Source: Sphingomonas sp. PP-CC-1A-547
GTDB taxonomy: Bacteria; Pseudomonadota; Alphaproteobacteria; Sphingomonadales; Sphingomonadaceae
NCBI RefSeq assembly: GCF_003610375.1
Contig: NZ_RAPZ01000011.1
Location: forward strand, 558,001 to 622,000
Reading direction: 5' to 3'
Length of the DNA: 64,000 bases
Shown here: piece by piece, positions 45,802-55,937 of the stretch
How the letters are laid out: each line of letters opens with the position of its first letter
How positions within the stretch are numbered: position 1 is the first letter of the stretch
Notes under the pieces: model-generated
What the model was told of the DNA's origin: nothing
What the model saw: the letters and a program-made list of their open reading frames with translations, nothing else
Database searches by the model: none
Program-made: the position numbers and the translations under genes

Positions 45802-47622
45802 ATGACTCCGCTCGACCGCATCCGCAATTTTTCCATCATCGCCCATATCGACCATGGCAAGTCGACGCTCGCCGACCGGCTGATCCAGGAAACTGGCGGC
45901 CTCACCGCGCGCGAAATGTCCGAGCAGGTGCTCGACAACATGGACATCGAGAAGGAGCGCGGGATCACGATCAAGGCGCAGACCGTGCGCCTTGCCTATC
46001 ACGCGAAGGACGGTCTCGATTACGTCCTCAACCTGATGGACACGCCGGGGCATGTCGATTTCGCCTATGAAGTCAGCCGCAGTCTTGCCGCGTGCGAGGG
46101 CGCGTTGCTGGTGGTCGATGCCGCGCAGGGCGTCGAGGCGCAGACGCTCGCCAACGTCTACCAGTCGATCGAGCACGACCACGAGATCGTGCCGGTGATC
46201 AACAAGATCGATCTGCCCGCCGCCGAGCCCGAGAAGGTGCGCAAGGAAATCGAGGACGTGATCGGCATCGACGCGTCCGAGGCGGTGCTCGCGTCGGCCA
46301 AGTCCGGGATCGGCATCGTCGAGATCCTCGAGGCGATCGTCACCAAGATCCCGCCCCCCAGCGGTGATCCGGAAGCGCCGCTGAAGGCGATGCTGGTCGA
46401 CAGCTGGTACGATCCGTATCTCGGCGTCGTCATCCTCGTGCGCGTGATCGACGGCGTCCTGAAAAAGGGCCAGCAGATCAAGTTCATGCAGACCGGCACG
46501 ATGCACCTGGTCGACCGGGTCGGCTGTTTCCGCCCGAAGATCGAGCAGCTAACCGAGCTCGGCACCGGCGAGATGGGCTTCATTACCGCGCAGATCAAAG
46601 AGGTCGCGCAGACGCGCGTCGGCGACACGATCACCGACGCCAAGCGGCCTGCACTCGAAGCGTTGGCGGGCTTCAAGGAAGTCCAGCCGGTCGTCTTCTG
46701 CGGGATGTTCCCGGTCGATGCCGCCGAGTTCGAGAAGCTGCGCGAGAGCATCTCGAAGCTGCGGCTGAACGATGCGAGCTTCTCGTTCGAGATGGAGACG
46801 TCGGCGGCCTTGGGCTTCGGCTTCCGCTGCGGGTTCCTCGGGCTGCTGCATCTGGAGATCATCCAGGAGCGACTGACGCGCGAATATGATCTGGACCTGA
46901 TCACCACCGCGCCTTCCGTCGTATATGAGATCGAGCTGACTCATCCCGATCCGTCCGGCACGACGCATATCGAGCTGCACAACCCCGCCGACATGCCCGA
47001 GCCGAACAAGATCGCGACGATCAGCGAGCCGTGGATCGAGGCGACGATCTACGTCCCCGACGAATATCTCGGTAGCGTCCTGAAGCTCTGCCAGGACCGC
47101 CGCGGGATCCAGAAGAACCTGACCTATGTCGGCGGTCGTGCGCAGGCGACCTACGAACTGCCGCTGAACGAAGTCGTGTTCGATTTCTACGACCGGCTGA
47201 AATCGATGTCGAAGGGCTATGCCAGCTTCGATTACCACCAGATCGGCTACCGCGAGGGCGACCTCGTCAAGATGGGTATCCTCGTCAACGAGGAGCCGGT
47301 CGACGCACTGAGCATGATCGTCCACCGCGGCACCGCCGAAGTCCGCGGCCGCGGCATGGTCGAGCGTCTGAAGGAGCTGATCCCGCGCCATCTGTTCAAG
47401 ATCCCGATCCAGGCGGCGATCGGCGGCAAGGTGATCGCGCGCGAGACGATCAGCGCGATGCGCAAGGACGTGACCGCGAAGTGTTACGGTGGCGACGCGA
47501 GCCGCAAGAAGAAGCTTCTGGAAAAGCAGAAGAAGGGCAAGCTGAAGATGCGCGAATACGGCTCGGTCAGCATCCCGCAGGAGGCATTTATTGCGGCGCT
47601 GCGGATGGGTGACGACGCGTAG
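45802..47622 (+). CDS. lepA: Translation elongation factor 4 (LepA)
   Basis: LepA (EF4) is a ribosome-associated GTPase thought to back-translocate or assist ribosome assembly. The 606-residue protein has G1 [10 protein letters not shown] (14-23), G2 [12 protein letters not shown]3 DTPGHVDF, G4 NKIDLP, and the LepA-specific C-terminal domain ending near [20 protein letters not shown]. Length and motifs are standard. It starts about 108 bases from tRNA-Pro, which is divergent. Confidence 0.98.
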   Translation: MTPLDRIRNFSIIAHIDHGKSTLADRLIQETGGLTAREMSEQVLDNMDIEKERGITIKAQTVRLAYHAKDGLDYVLNLMDTPGHVDFAYEVSRSLAACEGALLVVDAAQGVEAQTLANVYQSIEHDHEIVPVINKIDLPAAEPEKVRKEIEDVIGIDASEAVLASAKSGIGIVEILEAIVTKIPPPSGDPEAPLKAMLVDSWYDPYLGVVILVRVIDGVLKKGQQIKFMQTGTMHLVDRVGCFRPKIEQLTELGTGEMGFITAQIKEVAQTRVGDTITDAKRPALEALAGFKEVQPVVFCGMFPVDAAEFEKLRESISKLRLNDASFSFEMETSAALGFGFRCGFLGLLHLEIIQERLTREYDLDLITTAPSVVYEIELTHPDPSGTTHIELHNPADMPEPNKIATISEPWIEATIYVPDEYLGSVLKLCQDRRGIQKNLTYVGGRAQATYELPLNEVVFDFYDRLKSMSKGYASFDYHQIGYREGDLVKMGILVNEEPVDALSMIVHRGTAEVRGRGMVERLKELIPRHLFKIPIQAAIGGKVIARETISAMRKDVTAKCYGGDASRKKKLLEKQKKGKLKMREYGSVSIPQEAFIAALRMGDDA

Positions 47623-47772
47623 GCGGCCAAGGGTAGGCGGGGCAGCGATTAGCTGAAGCTAGCGCCAAGCCGGACGGCGACATGGCAGGCTCGTATTCGG
47701 CCGTGTCGCGCGAGGACGGCGCTTTGCCACGGCGAAGCTGCGGCCGTATTCGAACGCCACTCCGCTACTCCT

Positions 47773-47827
47773 TGTTCTCCCGCGAAGGCGGGAGCCCAGG
47801 CTGGATCCCCGCCTCCGCGGGGAAACA
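47773..47827. repeat. Paired-palindrome repeat (family B) in the lepA downstream gap
   Basis: GTTCTCCCGCGAAGGCGGGAG with GCCCAGG on the left and GATCCCCGCCTCCGCGGGGAAAC on the right are inverted ends with almost no core. The gap 47623-47952 otherwise holds only short open frames that I do not believe. Confidence 0.7.
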
Positions 47828-47952
47828 AGCTGTTCTCGTTTTCACGGAACAAGCGCCGAACCAATCCGCGGTCGTTGAGCGGCTTTGCAATGTCGTGAGC
47901 CAAACCCCGAAAGCCTGCCCGTAGTTGGACGGCGCATTGCGATACGTCGCCG

Positions 47953-48183
47953 TCACTCGTACGTCGCGACCCCAAACGCGATGTAGCCGACGCACAGGAT
48001 AATCCGCGTCAGCCACGCCGCTTCGCCGTGCAGCACAACGCTAGCCGCGATCGCGGCGATAAACACCGCCATGATCGCCCAAGCCTGCCAGGCGAACGGG
48101 AACGGGAAGATGCCGCCCGTCGCACTGGGCTCGAACCAACCCGAACGCCGAATGGTCAGCCAAAATTGCATCACGAAGTCCAT
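47953..48183 (-). CDS. Small membrane protein, hypothetical
   Basis: The 76-residue product starts with a short amphipathic lead and the aromatic GGIFPFPFAWQAW, then two hydrophobic helices (about 35-52 and 60-73). I do not recognise a family. The composition, ATG start and even hydrophobic pattern look like a real inner-membrane protein. The ribosome site is weak. Its promoter would share the 260-base gap with the divergent TonB receptor. Confidence 0.5.
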   Translation of the reverse strand: MDFVMQFWLTIRRSGWFEPSATGGIFPFPFAWQAWAIMAVFIAAIAASVVLHGEAAWLTRIILCVGYIAFGVATYE

Positions 48184-48447
48184 AGGGCGAAGCTAGCATA
48201 GCGTTTCCGCTTCCTACCATCGGCCAAAATATCGCACTGTGTCGCAAACCTGCACTAACCCCAAAACACCGTAACCAACTGTCATCATACCAACACATTC
48301 CCGGCCTACCCGCCCAACCGGGGAGTGAGCGTCGCGAGGCGTCGTCGGGCCGTCCGGGGAGGGCGGTCGATGGCGCGTAGCGACGTTGCGTATTGGGATG
48401 TGCGGCCGGTCGTCAGGGACGCCGCCGCACTATTGGGGAATATCATC

Positions 48448-50796
48448 TTGAAGATTTCGGTCGTTAAGTCGGCGTTGATGCTCGGCGTCGCGTTTGGTTC
48501 GGTTGTGGGTGGATCGGCTGCGTTCGCACAGGTCGCGCCGATCCAGGATCAGGCCCAGACTCAGGCTGGGCAGTCTGCTCCCGAGGAAGGCTTGGACGAC
48601 ATCGTCGTCACCGCCGAGCGTCGTTCGGAAAACCTCCAGAAGGTCCCGCTCTCGGTCGGCGTCGCGTCGGGTGACGCACTGCGCGCGTATACCGCAGGCG
48701 GCGACGACACGCTGCTCGCGCTGTCGGGCCGCGTCCCCGGGCTGTACGTCGAATCGACGACCGGCCGTATCTTCCCGCGGTTCTACATCCGCGGCCTCGG
48801 CAACATCGATTTCTACCTTGGTGCATCGCAGCCGGTCACGATCATCCAGGACGACGTGATCCTCGAGCATGTCGTGTTGAAGTCGAACCCGGTGTTCGAC
48901 GTCCGCCAGGTCGAAGTCCTCCGCGGTCCGCAGGGCTCGCTGTTCGGGCGCAACACCACCGCCGGCATCATCAAGTTCGACACGAACAAGCCGACCAACG
49001 ACTTCGAGAGCCGTGCATCGGCCTCGGTCGGCAGCTATGGCAGCGTCAGCCTCGACGCGGGCGTCGGCGGTCCGCTGATCAAGGACCTCCTCTCGATCCG
49101 CCTGTCGACGCTGCTCCAGCACCGCTCGGATTACATCGACAACGCCTATGCCGGTGTAAGCCAGGACAGCACCGCGACGCCGCGCAAGGACGCGATGGGC
49201 GGCTTCGACGATCGCAACGTCCGCGTGCAGCTTGCGCTGACACCGGGCGAACGCTTCACGCTCGACCTGTCGGGCCACGCGCGCTGGTATGACGGCACCT
49301 CGACGCTGTTCCACCGCGGCGCGCTCAAGAAGGGTTCGAACGACGTCTCCGCCGAGCCGCGCAACACCGTGTCGCTCGACGAGGGGAACGACAACCCGCA
49401 GAGCTACAATACCTATGGCGGCTCGGCGCGTGCGTCGTACGACTTCGGTCCAGCCACGCTGACCTCGATCACGGCATACGAGACCACGTCCGGGTTCAGC
49501 CGCGGCGATACCGATGGTGGCGCGGGCGCGAACTTCCCGGTCCGCGGCGTCGCCAACGGCTTCGGCCAGTCGCAGGGCCAGATCCGCGATCTGGATCAAT
49601 GGTCACAGGAATTGCGCGTTGCCGGCACCCCCGGTGGCCGCTTCAACTGGCAGCTCGGTGGCTTGTACTTCGACAACCGCGACATCACCGATTTCTATCA
49701 GCGGACGTTCTTCCTGACGACGGCGGCGCGCAATCCCAACAACTGGGTGCGGTTGCATGACGTCAACACCTCGTGGGCGGGCTTCGGCCAGGTCAGCTAC
49801 GACCTGATGGACAAGCTGACGGTAACGCTTGGCGGGCGCATCACCGAGGACAAGAAGCGTACGCAGCTGCTGAAGACCGTTCAGAATGCGGCTGGCGTCA
49901 ATCAGTATCCGATCAACTTCCGCCGCGACGTCACGCTGAAGTCGACCAAGCCGAGCTGGGATGCGAGCATCCTGTACCAGGCGAGCCCCGATATCAGCCT
50001 GTATTCGCGCGTCGCCCAGGGTTTCCGCGGACCGACGATCCAGGGTCGTTCGGCGGTGTTCAACTCCGACTTCTCGACCGCGAATTCCGAGACGATCCTG
50101 TCGTGGGAGACGGGGATCAAGACGCGCCTGCTCGACAATACGCTGACGCTTAACGCCACGGTGTTCGGCTACCGCGTCAACGACATCCAGCTGAACGGCA
50201 ACGACGTCAACGGCAACGGCATCCTGTTCAACGGCAACAAGGCCGAGGCGTACGGCATGGAAGCCGAGGCCAATTGGAAGCCGGTACCGAACCTCACGCT
50301 GGGCGCCGGCCTCAGCCTGTTGCACAGCGCGATCCGCGACAAGACGACCGAGGTGCAGATCTGCGCGCTCAACAACGTCGTGGTCTGCACGCCCTCGGCG
50401 CCGGTCCGCGCGGTTCCCGGCGCTTTCGGTACGACGTACCTGGTCAAGATCGACGGCGAGCCGCTGCCGAATGCGCCGGAATACAATGTCGACCTGACCG
50501 CGCGCTATGACCAGCCGCTCCGCAATGGCGGTCGCGCATTCATCGCGGGCGACTTCAACATCCAGGGCTACACGCAGTTCGTGCTGTACAAGACCAAGGA
50601 GTTCACTGCGAACGGCAACTTCGAGGGCGGCCTGAAGATCGGTTATGCGGCCCCGGACGATGCGTACGAACTGGCTGTGTTCGCCCGCAACATCACCGGC
50701 GAGAAGAACCTCAAGGGCGTGATCGAGAACTACATGGCGGCGGTATTCAACGAACCGCGGATCATCGGCGTTTCGCTCAGCGGCAAGTTCCGCTGA
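48448..50796 (+). CDS. TonB-dependent receptor (about 780 aa)
   Basis: This outer-membrane receptor has a signal peptide (SALMLGVAFGSVVGGSAAFAQ), TonB-box-like DDIVVTAERR, plug blocks FYIRGLGNIDFYLG and VRQVEVLRGPQGSLFGRNTTAGIIKF, and a barrel ending GVSLSGKFR. I chose TTG 48448 because GGGGAA lies upstream and the signal peptide then sits at the N-terminus; a GTG at 48325 would put 40 odd residues before it. The plug resembles siderophore or vitamin-type receptors common in sphingomonads. No ligand can be assigned. Confidence 0.92.
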   Translation: MKISVVKSALMLGVAFGSVVGGSAAFAQVAPIQDQAQTQAGQSAPEEGLDDIVVTAERRSENLQKVPLSVGVASGDALRAYTAGGDDTLLALSGRVPGLYVESTTGRIFPRFYIRGLGNIDFYLGASQPVTIIQDDVILEHVVLKSNPVFDVRQVEVLRGPQGSLFGRNTTAGIIKFDTNKPTNDFESRASASVGSYGSVSLDAGVGGPLIKDLLSIRLSTLLQHRSDYIDNAYAGVSQDSTATPRKDAMGGFDDRNVRVQLALTPGERFTLDLSGHARWYDGTSTLFHRGALKKGSNDVSAEPRNTVSLDEGNDNPQSYNTYGGSARASYDFGPATLTSITAYETTSGFSRGDTDGGAGANFPVRGVANGFGQSQGQIRDLDQWSQELRVAGTPGGRFNWQLGGLYFDNRDITDFYQRTFFLTTAARNPNNWVRLHDVNTSWAGFGQVSYDLMDKLTVTLGGRITEDKKRTQLLKTVQNAAGVNQYPINFRRDVTLKSTKPSWDASILYQASPDISLYSRVAQGFRGPTIQGRSAVFNSDFSTANSETILSWETGIKTRLLDNTLTLNATVFGYRVNDIQLNGNDVNGNGILFNGNKAEAYGMEAEANWKPVPNLTLGAGLSLLHSAIRDKTTEVQICALNNVVVCTPSAPVRAVPGAFGTTYLVKIDGEPLPNAPEYNVDLTARYDQPLRNGGRAFIAGDFNIQGYTQFVLYKTKEFTANGNFEGGLKIGYAAPDDAYELAVFARNITGEKNLKGVIENYMAAVFNEPRIIGVSLSGKFR

Positions 50797-50801
50797 TTTC
50801 T

Positions 50802-50913
50802 TCCCCCTCCCGCGTGCGGGAGGGGTCGGGGGTGGGCTCGCGCTATCGTCAAGCGCGGCGTGCGTTCGAGCCGGGCGCCCACCCCTCGGTCCCCTCCCGC
50901 TTGCGGGAGGGGA
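50802..50913. repeat. Paired-palindrome repeat (family A, CCCCTCCCGC type)
   Basis: CCCCCTCCCGCGTGCGGGAGGGG and CCCCTCCCGCTTGCGGGAGGGG flank about 60 bases containing further inverted segments. It fills the start of the gap between the receptor and the polysaccharide enzyme. Confidence 0.75.
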
Positions 50914-51041
50914 TGCAGTGAGGTCTGCGTCGCTACCTAAACTATGCGTGACGCATTTTTCAGCAGCGCGGGCGCAAACGGCATTGTAGCGCAACGTTGC
51001 GGCGAGTTGCCGTTTTCCTTCGGCCGGTTGATACTCGCTCC

Positions 51042-54000
51042 ATGTCGCTCAATCCCGTATTCTATGATGCAAGCGGCCGTCGTCGCCGGCGATTCACGTT
51101 TGGCGTCGCGGCGTTCATCGCCCTGCTGCTGCTGTCGATCGCGATGTTCGCCGTCTCGATCGGTGCGGTGCCAACCGCGCCGCTGCTCCCGATCGAGCCC
51201 GAGCATCCCGCGCTCCACAAGCTGCCCGCACCGCGCGGCGGCATCCTCCGCGAGACCCGGCGAGACCTCAATTACTACGCCAAGCAGCTGTTCGGGACGA
51301 GCGCGGCCAAGCCCGGTATCGGCAACGGCGCCAACCCGCCGCTTGCGATCGCCTTCCACGCGCCTTGGGACGAGGCGAGCACGGCGAGCCTCGCACGGCA
51401 CGTCGAACAGCTCGACTGGCTGATCCCCGGCTGGGTCTCGATCACCGGCAAGGATCACCACATCACGGTGTTTCGCGACCAGGCCGGGCGCGACATCCTG
51501 AACAAGGCGGTCCACCGCCCGATGATCCTGCCGATGGTGCAGAACGCGGTCGACGGGAATTGGGACGGCGCCGGTAGTGCCGCGCTGTTCGCCGATCCGA
51601 AGGCGCGTGCGGCTTTCCTCGACAAGCTGGTGCCGTTCCTCAGCGCGAACCATGCCGGCGGCGTGTTCTACGATTTCGAGGACCTGCCCGCATCGGCGCA
51701 GCCCAATTACCGCGCCTTCCTCGCCGAAACGCGCGCGCGGTTCGCGCCGCGCGGTTGGGTCGTCGCGATCGCGGCGCCGGTTGCCAATCCAGACTGGAAC
51801 CTGCCCGCCTATGCCAAGGTGACCGACAAGGTCTTCCTGATGGCGTATGACGAGCATGAGACGAGCGGCGCACCCGGCCCGATCGCGTCGCAGCGTTGGT
51901 TTGCGCGCATGGTCGCCGACGCAGCGCGCGGCATTCCCCCCGCCAAGCTGGTCGTCGCGATCGGCTCCTATGCCTATGACTGGCATGCGGGCGCAGACAG
52001 CGGCAACGGCGATGCGCTGGACGTCGAGGAGGCATGGCAGGCCGCAGCGGATTCGGGCACCGTACCGACTTTCGACAAGACCAGTGGCAACAGCAGCTTC
52101 GCCTATTCCGAGGGCGGGGTGCAGCATCAGGTCTGGCTGCTCGACGCGGCGTCGGCGTACAACCAGATCGCGTTCCTGCAAAAGGCGGGTCTCGGCAGCG
52201 TCGCGCTCTGGCGTCTCGGCTCGGAAGATCCCGGGCTCTGGTCGATCTGGGGTCGCGACCATCGGAAACTGCCGATCCCCGATTCGATCGATAACATGCC
52301 GGCCGGCACCAATGTCGACATCGAGGGCAGCGGCGAAATCCTGAAGATCGCCGCAGAGCCTGTCACCGGTATTCGCGACGCGGTGCCGGCGAAGGACGGC
52401 ACGATCGCCGACGTCAACTTCACGCGGATGCCGTCGCCCTATGTCGTGGTGCGGACCGGCTATCGTCCGAAGCAGCTGGCGCTGACGTTCGACGACGGGC
52501 CCGATCCCGAATGGACGCCGCAGATCCTCGACATCCTCAAGCGCGAACACGCGCCCGCGACGTTCTTCGTCATCGGCGAGAATGCGCTGACCGAGCGGCC
52601 TTTGCTCCAACGGATGGTCGATGAAGGCCATGAGATCGGCAGCCACACCTATACGCATCCGAACCTCGCCAACGTCTCGCAGCGGCAGGTGAAGTACGAG
52701 CTGAACACCACGCAGCGGCTGTTCCAGGCGTTCACCGGGCGCTCGCTCCGGCTGTTCCGCGCACCCTATTTCGGCGATGCCGAGCCGAGCACCGCGGACG
52801 AGATCCTGCCCGCGCTCGAAGCACAGCAGCGCGGCTATATCTCGGTCGGTCTCCACGTCGATCCCGACGACTGGAAGCGGCCCGGTGTGCAGGCGATCAT
52901 CGACCGGACCATTGCGGGCGTCGAGGCGGGCAATCCCGAGCGCAGCGGCAACGTCATCTTGCTCCACGACGCTGGCGGCAACCGCGCCCAGACCGTTGCC
53001 GCACTCCCGATCATCATCGAGCGGTTGCGGGCGATGGGCTACAGCTTCGTCCCCGTCTCGACGCTCGCCGGGCTGTCGCGCAACCAGTCGATGCCGGTGA
53101 TCTCGTCGAGCGACCGTGTTGCCGCGGTTGCTGACCTCGCGCTGTTCAGCACGCTGGGCGGCATCGTCGTCGCGCTCCGCTGGATCTTCGGCATCGCGAT
53201 CACAATTGGTATCATTCGCGCCCTAGCCTTGTCGGCGCTCGCGCTGATCCAGGCCCGGCGCGAGTTGAAGACGGTGTTCCCGGCGATCGACCCGTCGCGG
53301 TTCGTCACCGTGATGATCCCGGCGTTCAACGAGGAGCGCGTGATCGTCCGCGCCGTGGAGGGCGTGCTGGCGTCGAACGACGTCGCGATCGAGGTGATCG
53401 TGATCGATGACGGATCGAGCGACGGCACCAGCCGCGTCGTGGCCGAGGCGTTCGCCGGCGACGACCGCGTCCGCCTGCTGACCTTGGAGAATGGCGGCAA
53501 GGCACGCGCGCTCAACCGCGGACTCGAACTCGCACGCGGCGAGATCGTGATCGCGCTCGACGCCGATACGCAGTTCGAACCGATGACGATCGCGCGTCTG
53601 GCGCGCTGGTTCGACGATCCGAAGCTCGGCGCGGTCGCGGGTAACGCGAAGGTCGGCAATCGCGTCAACCTGATCACAAAATGGCAGGCGCTCGAATACA
53701 TTACCGCACAAAACCTCGAACGGCGGGCGCTCGCGCGGCTGAACGCGATGACCGTCGTGCCGGGTGCGGTCGGCGCATGGCGGCTCAAGGCGATCCGCAG
53801 CGTCGGCGGCTATCCCGATGACACCCTCGCCGAGGATCAGGACCTCACGATCGCGATTCAGCGCCACGGCTGGAAGGTCCAATACGACCAGTTCGCGATC
53901 GCCTGGACCGAGGCGCCTGAGACGATGCGTGCACTTGCCAAGCAGCGGTTCCGCTGGGCGTTCGGGACGTTGCAGTGCCTCTACAAGCACCGCTCGGCGA

Positions 54001-54410
54001 TTGGGAGTTCGCATCCGCGCGGGCTGGGTTGGGTAGGGTTGCCGCAGGCGATCGTGTTCCAGATCGTGCTCGCGTCGATCTCGCCGATCATCGATCTCGC
54101 GCTGCTCGTCAGCTTCGCCTCGACCTATCTAGCCGTCCAGGCGCATGGCTGGGAGCAGACGAGCCACGACGTCTATACGATGCTCGCCTATTGGCTGATC
54201 TTCACCGCGATCGACCTGCTCGCCGCGACGATCGCGTTTGCCTTGGAGCGCAAGGAGCGCTGGCGGCTGCTCTGGCTGCTGATCCCGCAGCGGATCGGTT
54301 ACCGGCAGGTAATGTACTACGTCGTCCTAAAGGCGATCGCGCAGGCGTTGCGGGGACCGCTGGTTGGCTGGGGCAAGCTGGCGCGGACGGGACGGGTCAC
54401 GACGAACTAG
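51042..54410 (+). CDS. GH18-like / polysaccharide deacetylase / glycosyltransferase family 2 fusion
   Basis: One polypeptide of 1122 residues holds three activities. A membrane helix (about 17-40) precedes a GH18-like domain (about 90-440); YDFEDL near 210 is the place of the chitinase catalytic acid. A NodB deacetylase domain follows (about 475-690), with TFDDGPD and metal motif SHTYTHPN. After another membrane helix (about 705-735) comes a GT2 domain (about 755-980): MIPAFNEE, VIDDGSSDG, DADT, EDQDL and QRFRW, the processive beta-glycosyltransferase set. C-terminal helices complete a channel. This suggests synthesis and trimming of a partly deacetylated beta-linked GlcNAc-type polymer; the polymer identity is inferred. 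ATG 51042 is preferred. Confidence 0.88.
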   Translation: MSLNPVFYDASGRRRRRFTFGVAAFIALLLLSIAMFAVSIGAVPTAPLLPIEPEHPALHKLPAPRGGILRETRRDLNYYAKQLFGTSAAKPGIGNGANPPLAIAFHAPWDEASTASLARHVEQLDWLIPGWVSITGKDHHITVFRDQAGRDILNKAVHRPMILPMVQNAVDGNWDGAGSAALFADPKARAAFLDKLVPFLSANHAGGVFYDFEDLPASAQPNYRAFLAETRARFAPRGWVVAIAAPVANPDWNLPAYAKVTDKVFLMAYDEHETSGAPGPIASQRWFARMVADAARGIPPAKLVVAIGSYAYDWHAGADSGNGDALDVEEAWQAAADSGTVPTFDKTSGNSSFAYSEGGVQHQVWLLDAASAYNQIAFLQKAGLGSVALWRLGSEDPGLWSIWGRDHRKLPIPDSIDNMPAGTNVDIEGSGEILKIAAEPVTGIRDAVPAKDGTIADVNFTRMPSPYVVVRTGYRPKQLALTFDDGPDPEWTPQILDILKREHAPATFFVIGENALTERPLLQRMVDEGHEIGSHTYTHPNLANVSQRQVKYELNTTQRLFQAFTGRSLRLFRAPYFGDAEPSTADEILPALEAQQRGYISVGLHVDPDDWKRPGVQAIIDRTIAGVEAGNPERSGNVILLHDAGGNRAQTVAALPIIIERLRAMGYSFVPVSTLAGLSRNQSMPVISSSDRVAAVADLALFSTLGGIVVALRWIFGIAITIGIIRALALSALALIQARRELKTVFPAIDPSRFVTVMIPAFNEERVIVRAVEGVLASNDVAIEVIVIDDGSSDGTSRVVAEAFAGDDRVRLLTLENGGKARALNRGLELARGEIVIALDADTQFEPMTIARLARWFDDPKLGAVAGNAKVGNRVNLITKWQALEYITAQNLERRALARLNAMTVVPGAVGAWRLKAIRSVGGYPDDTLAEDQDLTIAIQRHGWKVQYDQFAIAWTEAPETMRALAKQRFRWAFGTLQCLYKHRSAIGSSHPRGLGWVGLPQAIVFQIVLASISPIIDLALLVSFASTYLAVQAHGWEQTSHDVYTMLAYWLIFTAIDLLAATIAFALERKERWRLLWLLIPQRIGYRQVMYYVVLKAIAQALRGPLVGWGKLARTGRVTTN

Positions 54411-54489
54411 GCGCGCAACGTATCGAACCGACTGGCGTTATGGCCCGGCGCTATATATCGGTACGCGCAGAGTTCGAGAGGTAGGTGGC

Positions 54490-55248
54490 ATGCGGTATCT
54501 GACGTCGGCGGTGGTGATGGCGGTCAGTCTTGGGGTGTCGGGTGCACACGCACAACAGCGCCCTCCGTTGGTGCTCGCCGCAGCTTCGTTGCAGGAATCG
54601 CTAACCGCGGCCGCGGACGCATGGGCAAAGAAGGGGCATGTGAAGCCAACGATCTCGTTCGCGGCATCGTCGGCGCTCGCGCGGCAGGTCGAGTCCGGTG
54701 CGCCGGCGGATTTGTTCGTGTCGGCGGACGAGGATTGGATGAATGAACTCGCCACTAAGAACCTGATCGTCGCCAGCACCCGCGTCACGTTCCTCGGCAA
54801 CCGTCTCGTCGTCGCGGCGCCTGCGGGTAGCAAGGTAAGGATCCCGGTGCGCCCGCCCGCTGCGCTCGTGCGCGTACTGACCGCCGGACCGTTGGCGATG
54901 GCGGATACCGCCGTGCCCGCCGGAAGATACGGGCAGGCGTCGCTCGAGAAGCTCGGCGTCTGGGCGCAGGTGTCGCCGAAGGTGGTGCGCGCGGAAAATG
55001 TCCGCGCGACGCTTGCGCTGGTCGAGCGCGGCGCAGCGCCGCTTGCGATCGTCTACGCGACTGATGCCAAGGCGTCGGCCAAGGTTCGTATCGCCGGTGT
55101 CTTCCCCGAGGCAACGCACCCTAAGATCACCTATCCGATCGCGCGGCTGAAGACATCGACGAACTCGGAGGCCGAGGGCTTTCGCCGCTTCCTCGTCTCG
55201 CCTGTGGGCAAGGCGATCTTCGTCCGCTATGGGTTCTCCGCGCGCTAG
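54490..55248 (+). CDS. modA: Molybdate ABC transporter substrate-binding protein ModA
   Basis: ModA captures molybdate (and tungstate) in the periplasm. The 252-residue product begins at ATG 54490 with a signal peptide (residues 1-22, cleavage near AHAQ). The mature part opens with LAAASLQESLTAAADAW, the ModA signature, and continues with FAASSALARQVESGAPADLFVSAD. Its stop overlaps the modB GTG by one base, so modABC is a translationally coupled unit. The binding pocket residues look conserved, but metal preference cannot be read. Confidence 0.95.
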   Translation: MRYLTSAVVMAVSLGVSGAHAQQRPPLVLAAASLQESLTAAADAWAKKGHVKPTISFAASSALARQVESGAPADLFVSADEDWMNELATKNLIVASTRVTFLGNRLVVAAPAGSKVRIPVRPPAALVRVLTAGPLAMADTAVPAGRYGQASLEKLGVWAQVSPKVVRAENVRATLALVERGAAPLAIVYATDAKASAKVRIAGVFPEATHPKITYPIARLKTSTNSEAEGFRRFLVSPVGKAIFVRYGFSAR

Positions 55249-55937
55249 TGCTCGACGCGACCGAATGGGGGATCGTCGCGCTGTCGTTGAAGGTCGGCGG
55301 GGTGGCGATGCTGGTGACCCTGCCGGTCGCTTTCGCGCTGGCCTGGCTGCTCGCGCGCGTCCGGTTTCCCGGCAAGGTGATCGTCGATGCGGCGATCCAT
55401 CTTCCGCTGGTGGTGCCGCCGGTGGTGACCGGGTGGCTGTTGCTGCTCGCGTTTGGTTCCAATGGCCCGATCGGTGCCTGGCTTCAGGATTGGTTCGGCG
55501 TGACGGTCCTGTTCCGCTGGACCGGCGCGGCGATCGCGGCGGGCGTCATGGCGCTGCCATTGATGGTTCGTGCGATGCGTATCTCGATCGAAGCGGTCGA
55601 CAGGCGGCTCGAGAACGCCGCGCGAACGCTAGGCGCGGGGCCTTGGCGCGTGTTCTGGACGCTGACGTTGCCGCTCAGTACCCCCGGCGTGCTGGCCGGT
55701 GCGGTACTCGGCTTTGCGCGATCGATCGGCGAATTCGGCGCGACGATCACCTTCGTCTCCAACGTACCCGGCGAAACGCAGACCTTGCCGCTGGCGATCT
55801 ATTCGGCGCTCCAGCAACCCGGCGCCGATGCGCTTGTGTGGCGATTATCCTGCGTATCCGTAGGCTTGTCGTTGATCGCTCTGATTGCGTCGGAACTGTT
55901 GACGCGCCGGGCGGGGCGGGGTCTCCATGTCCTTTAA
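55248..55937 (+). CDS. modB: Molybdate ABC transporter permease ModB
   Basis: This 229-residue integral membrane protein has about five helices and the EAA loop that docks onto ModC (IEAVDRRLENAARTLGAGPWRVFWTLTLPLS). Start GTG 55248 overlaps the modA stop. The 3' end overlaps modC by 11 bases. Length and motifs are typical of ModB. Confidence 0.95.
   Translation: MLDATEWGIVALSLKVGGVAMLVTLPVAFALAWLLARVRFPGKVIVDAAIHLPLVVPPVVTGWLLLLAFGSNGPIGAWLQDWFGVTVLFRWTGAAIAAGVMALPLMVRAMRISIEAVDRRLENAARTLGAGPWRVFWTLTLPLSTPGVLAGAVLGFARSIGEFGATITFVSNVPGETQTLPLAIYSALQQPGADALVWRLSCVSVGLSLIALIASELLTRRAGRGLHVL

Noticed and set aside
47682..47924. Frame of 80 codons after lepA
   Set aside because: Its middle is translated family B repeat and there is no credible start signal.
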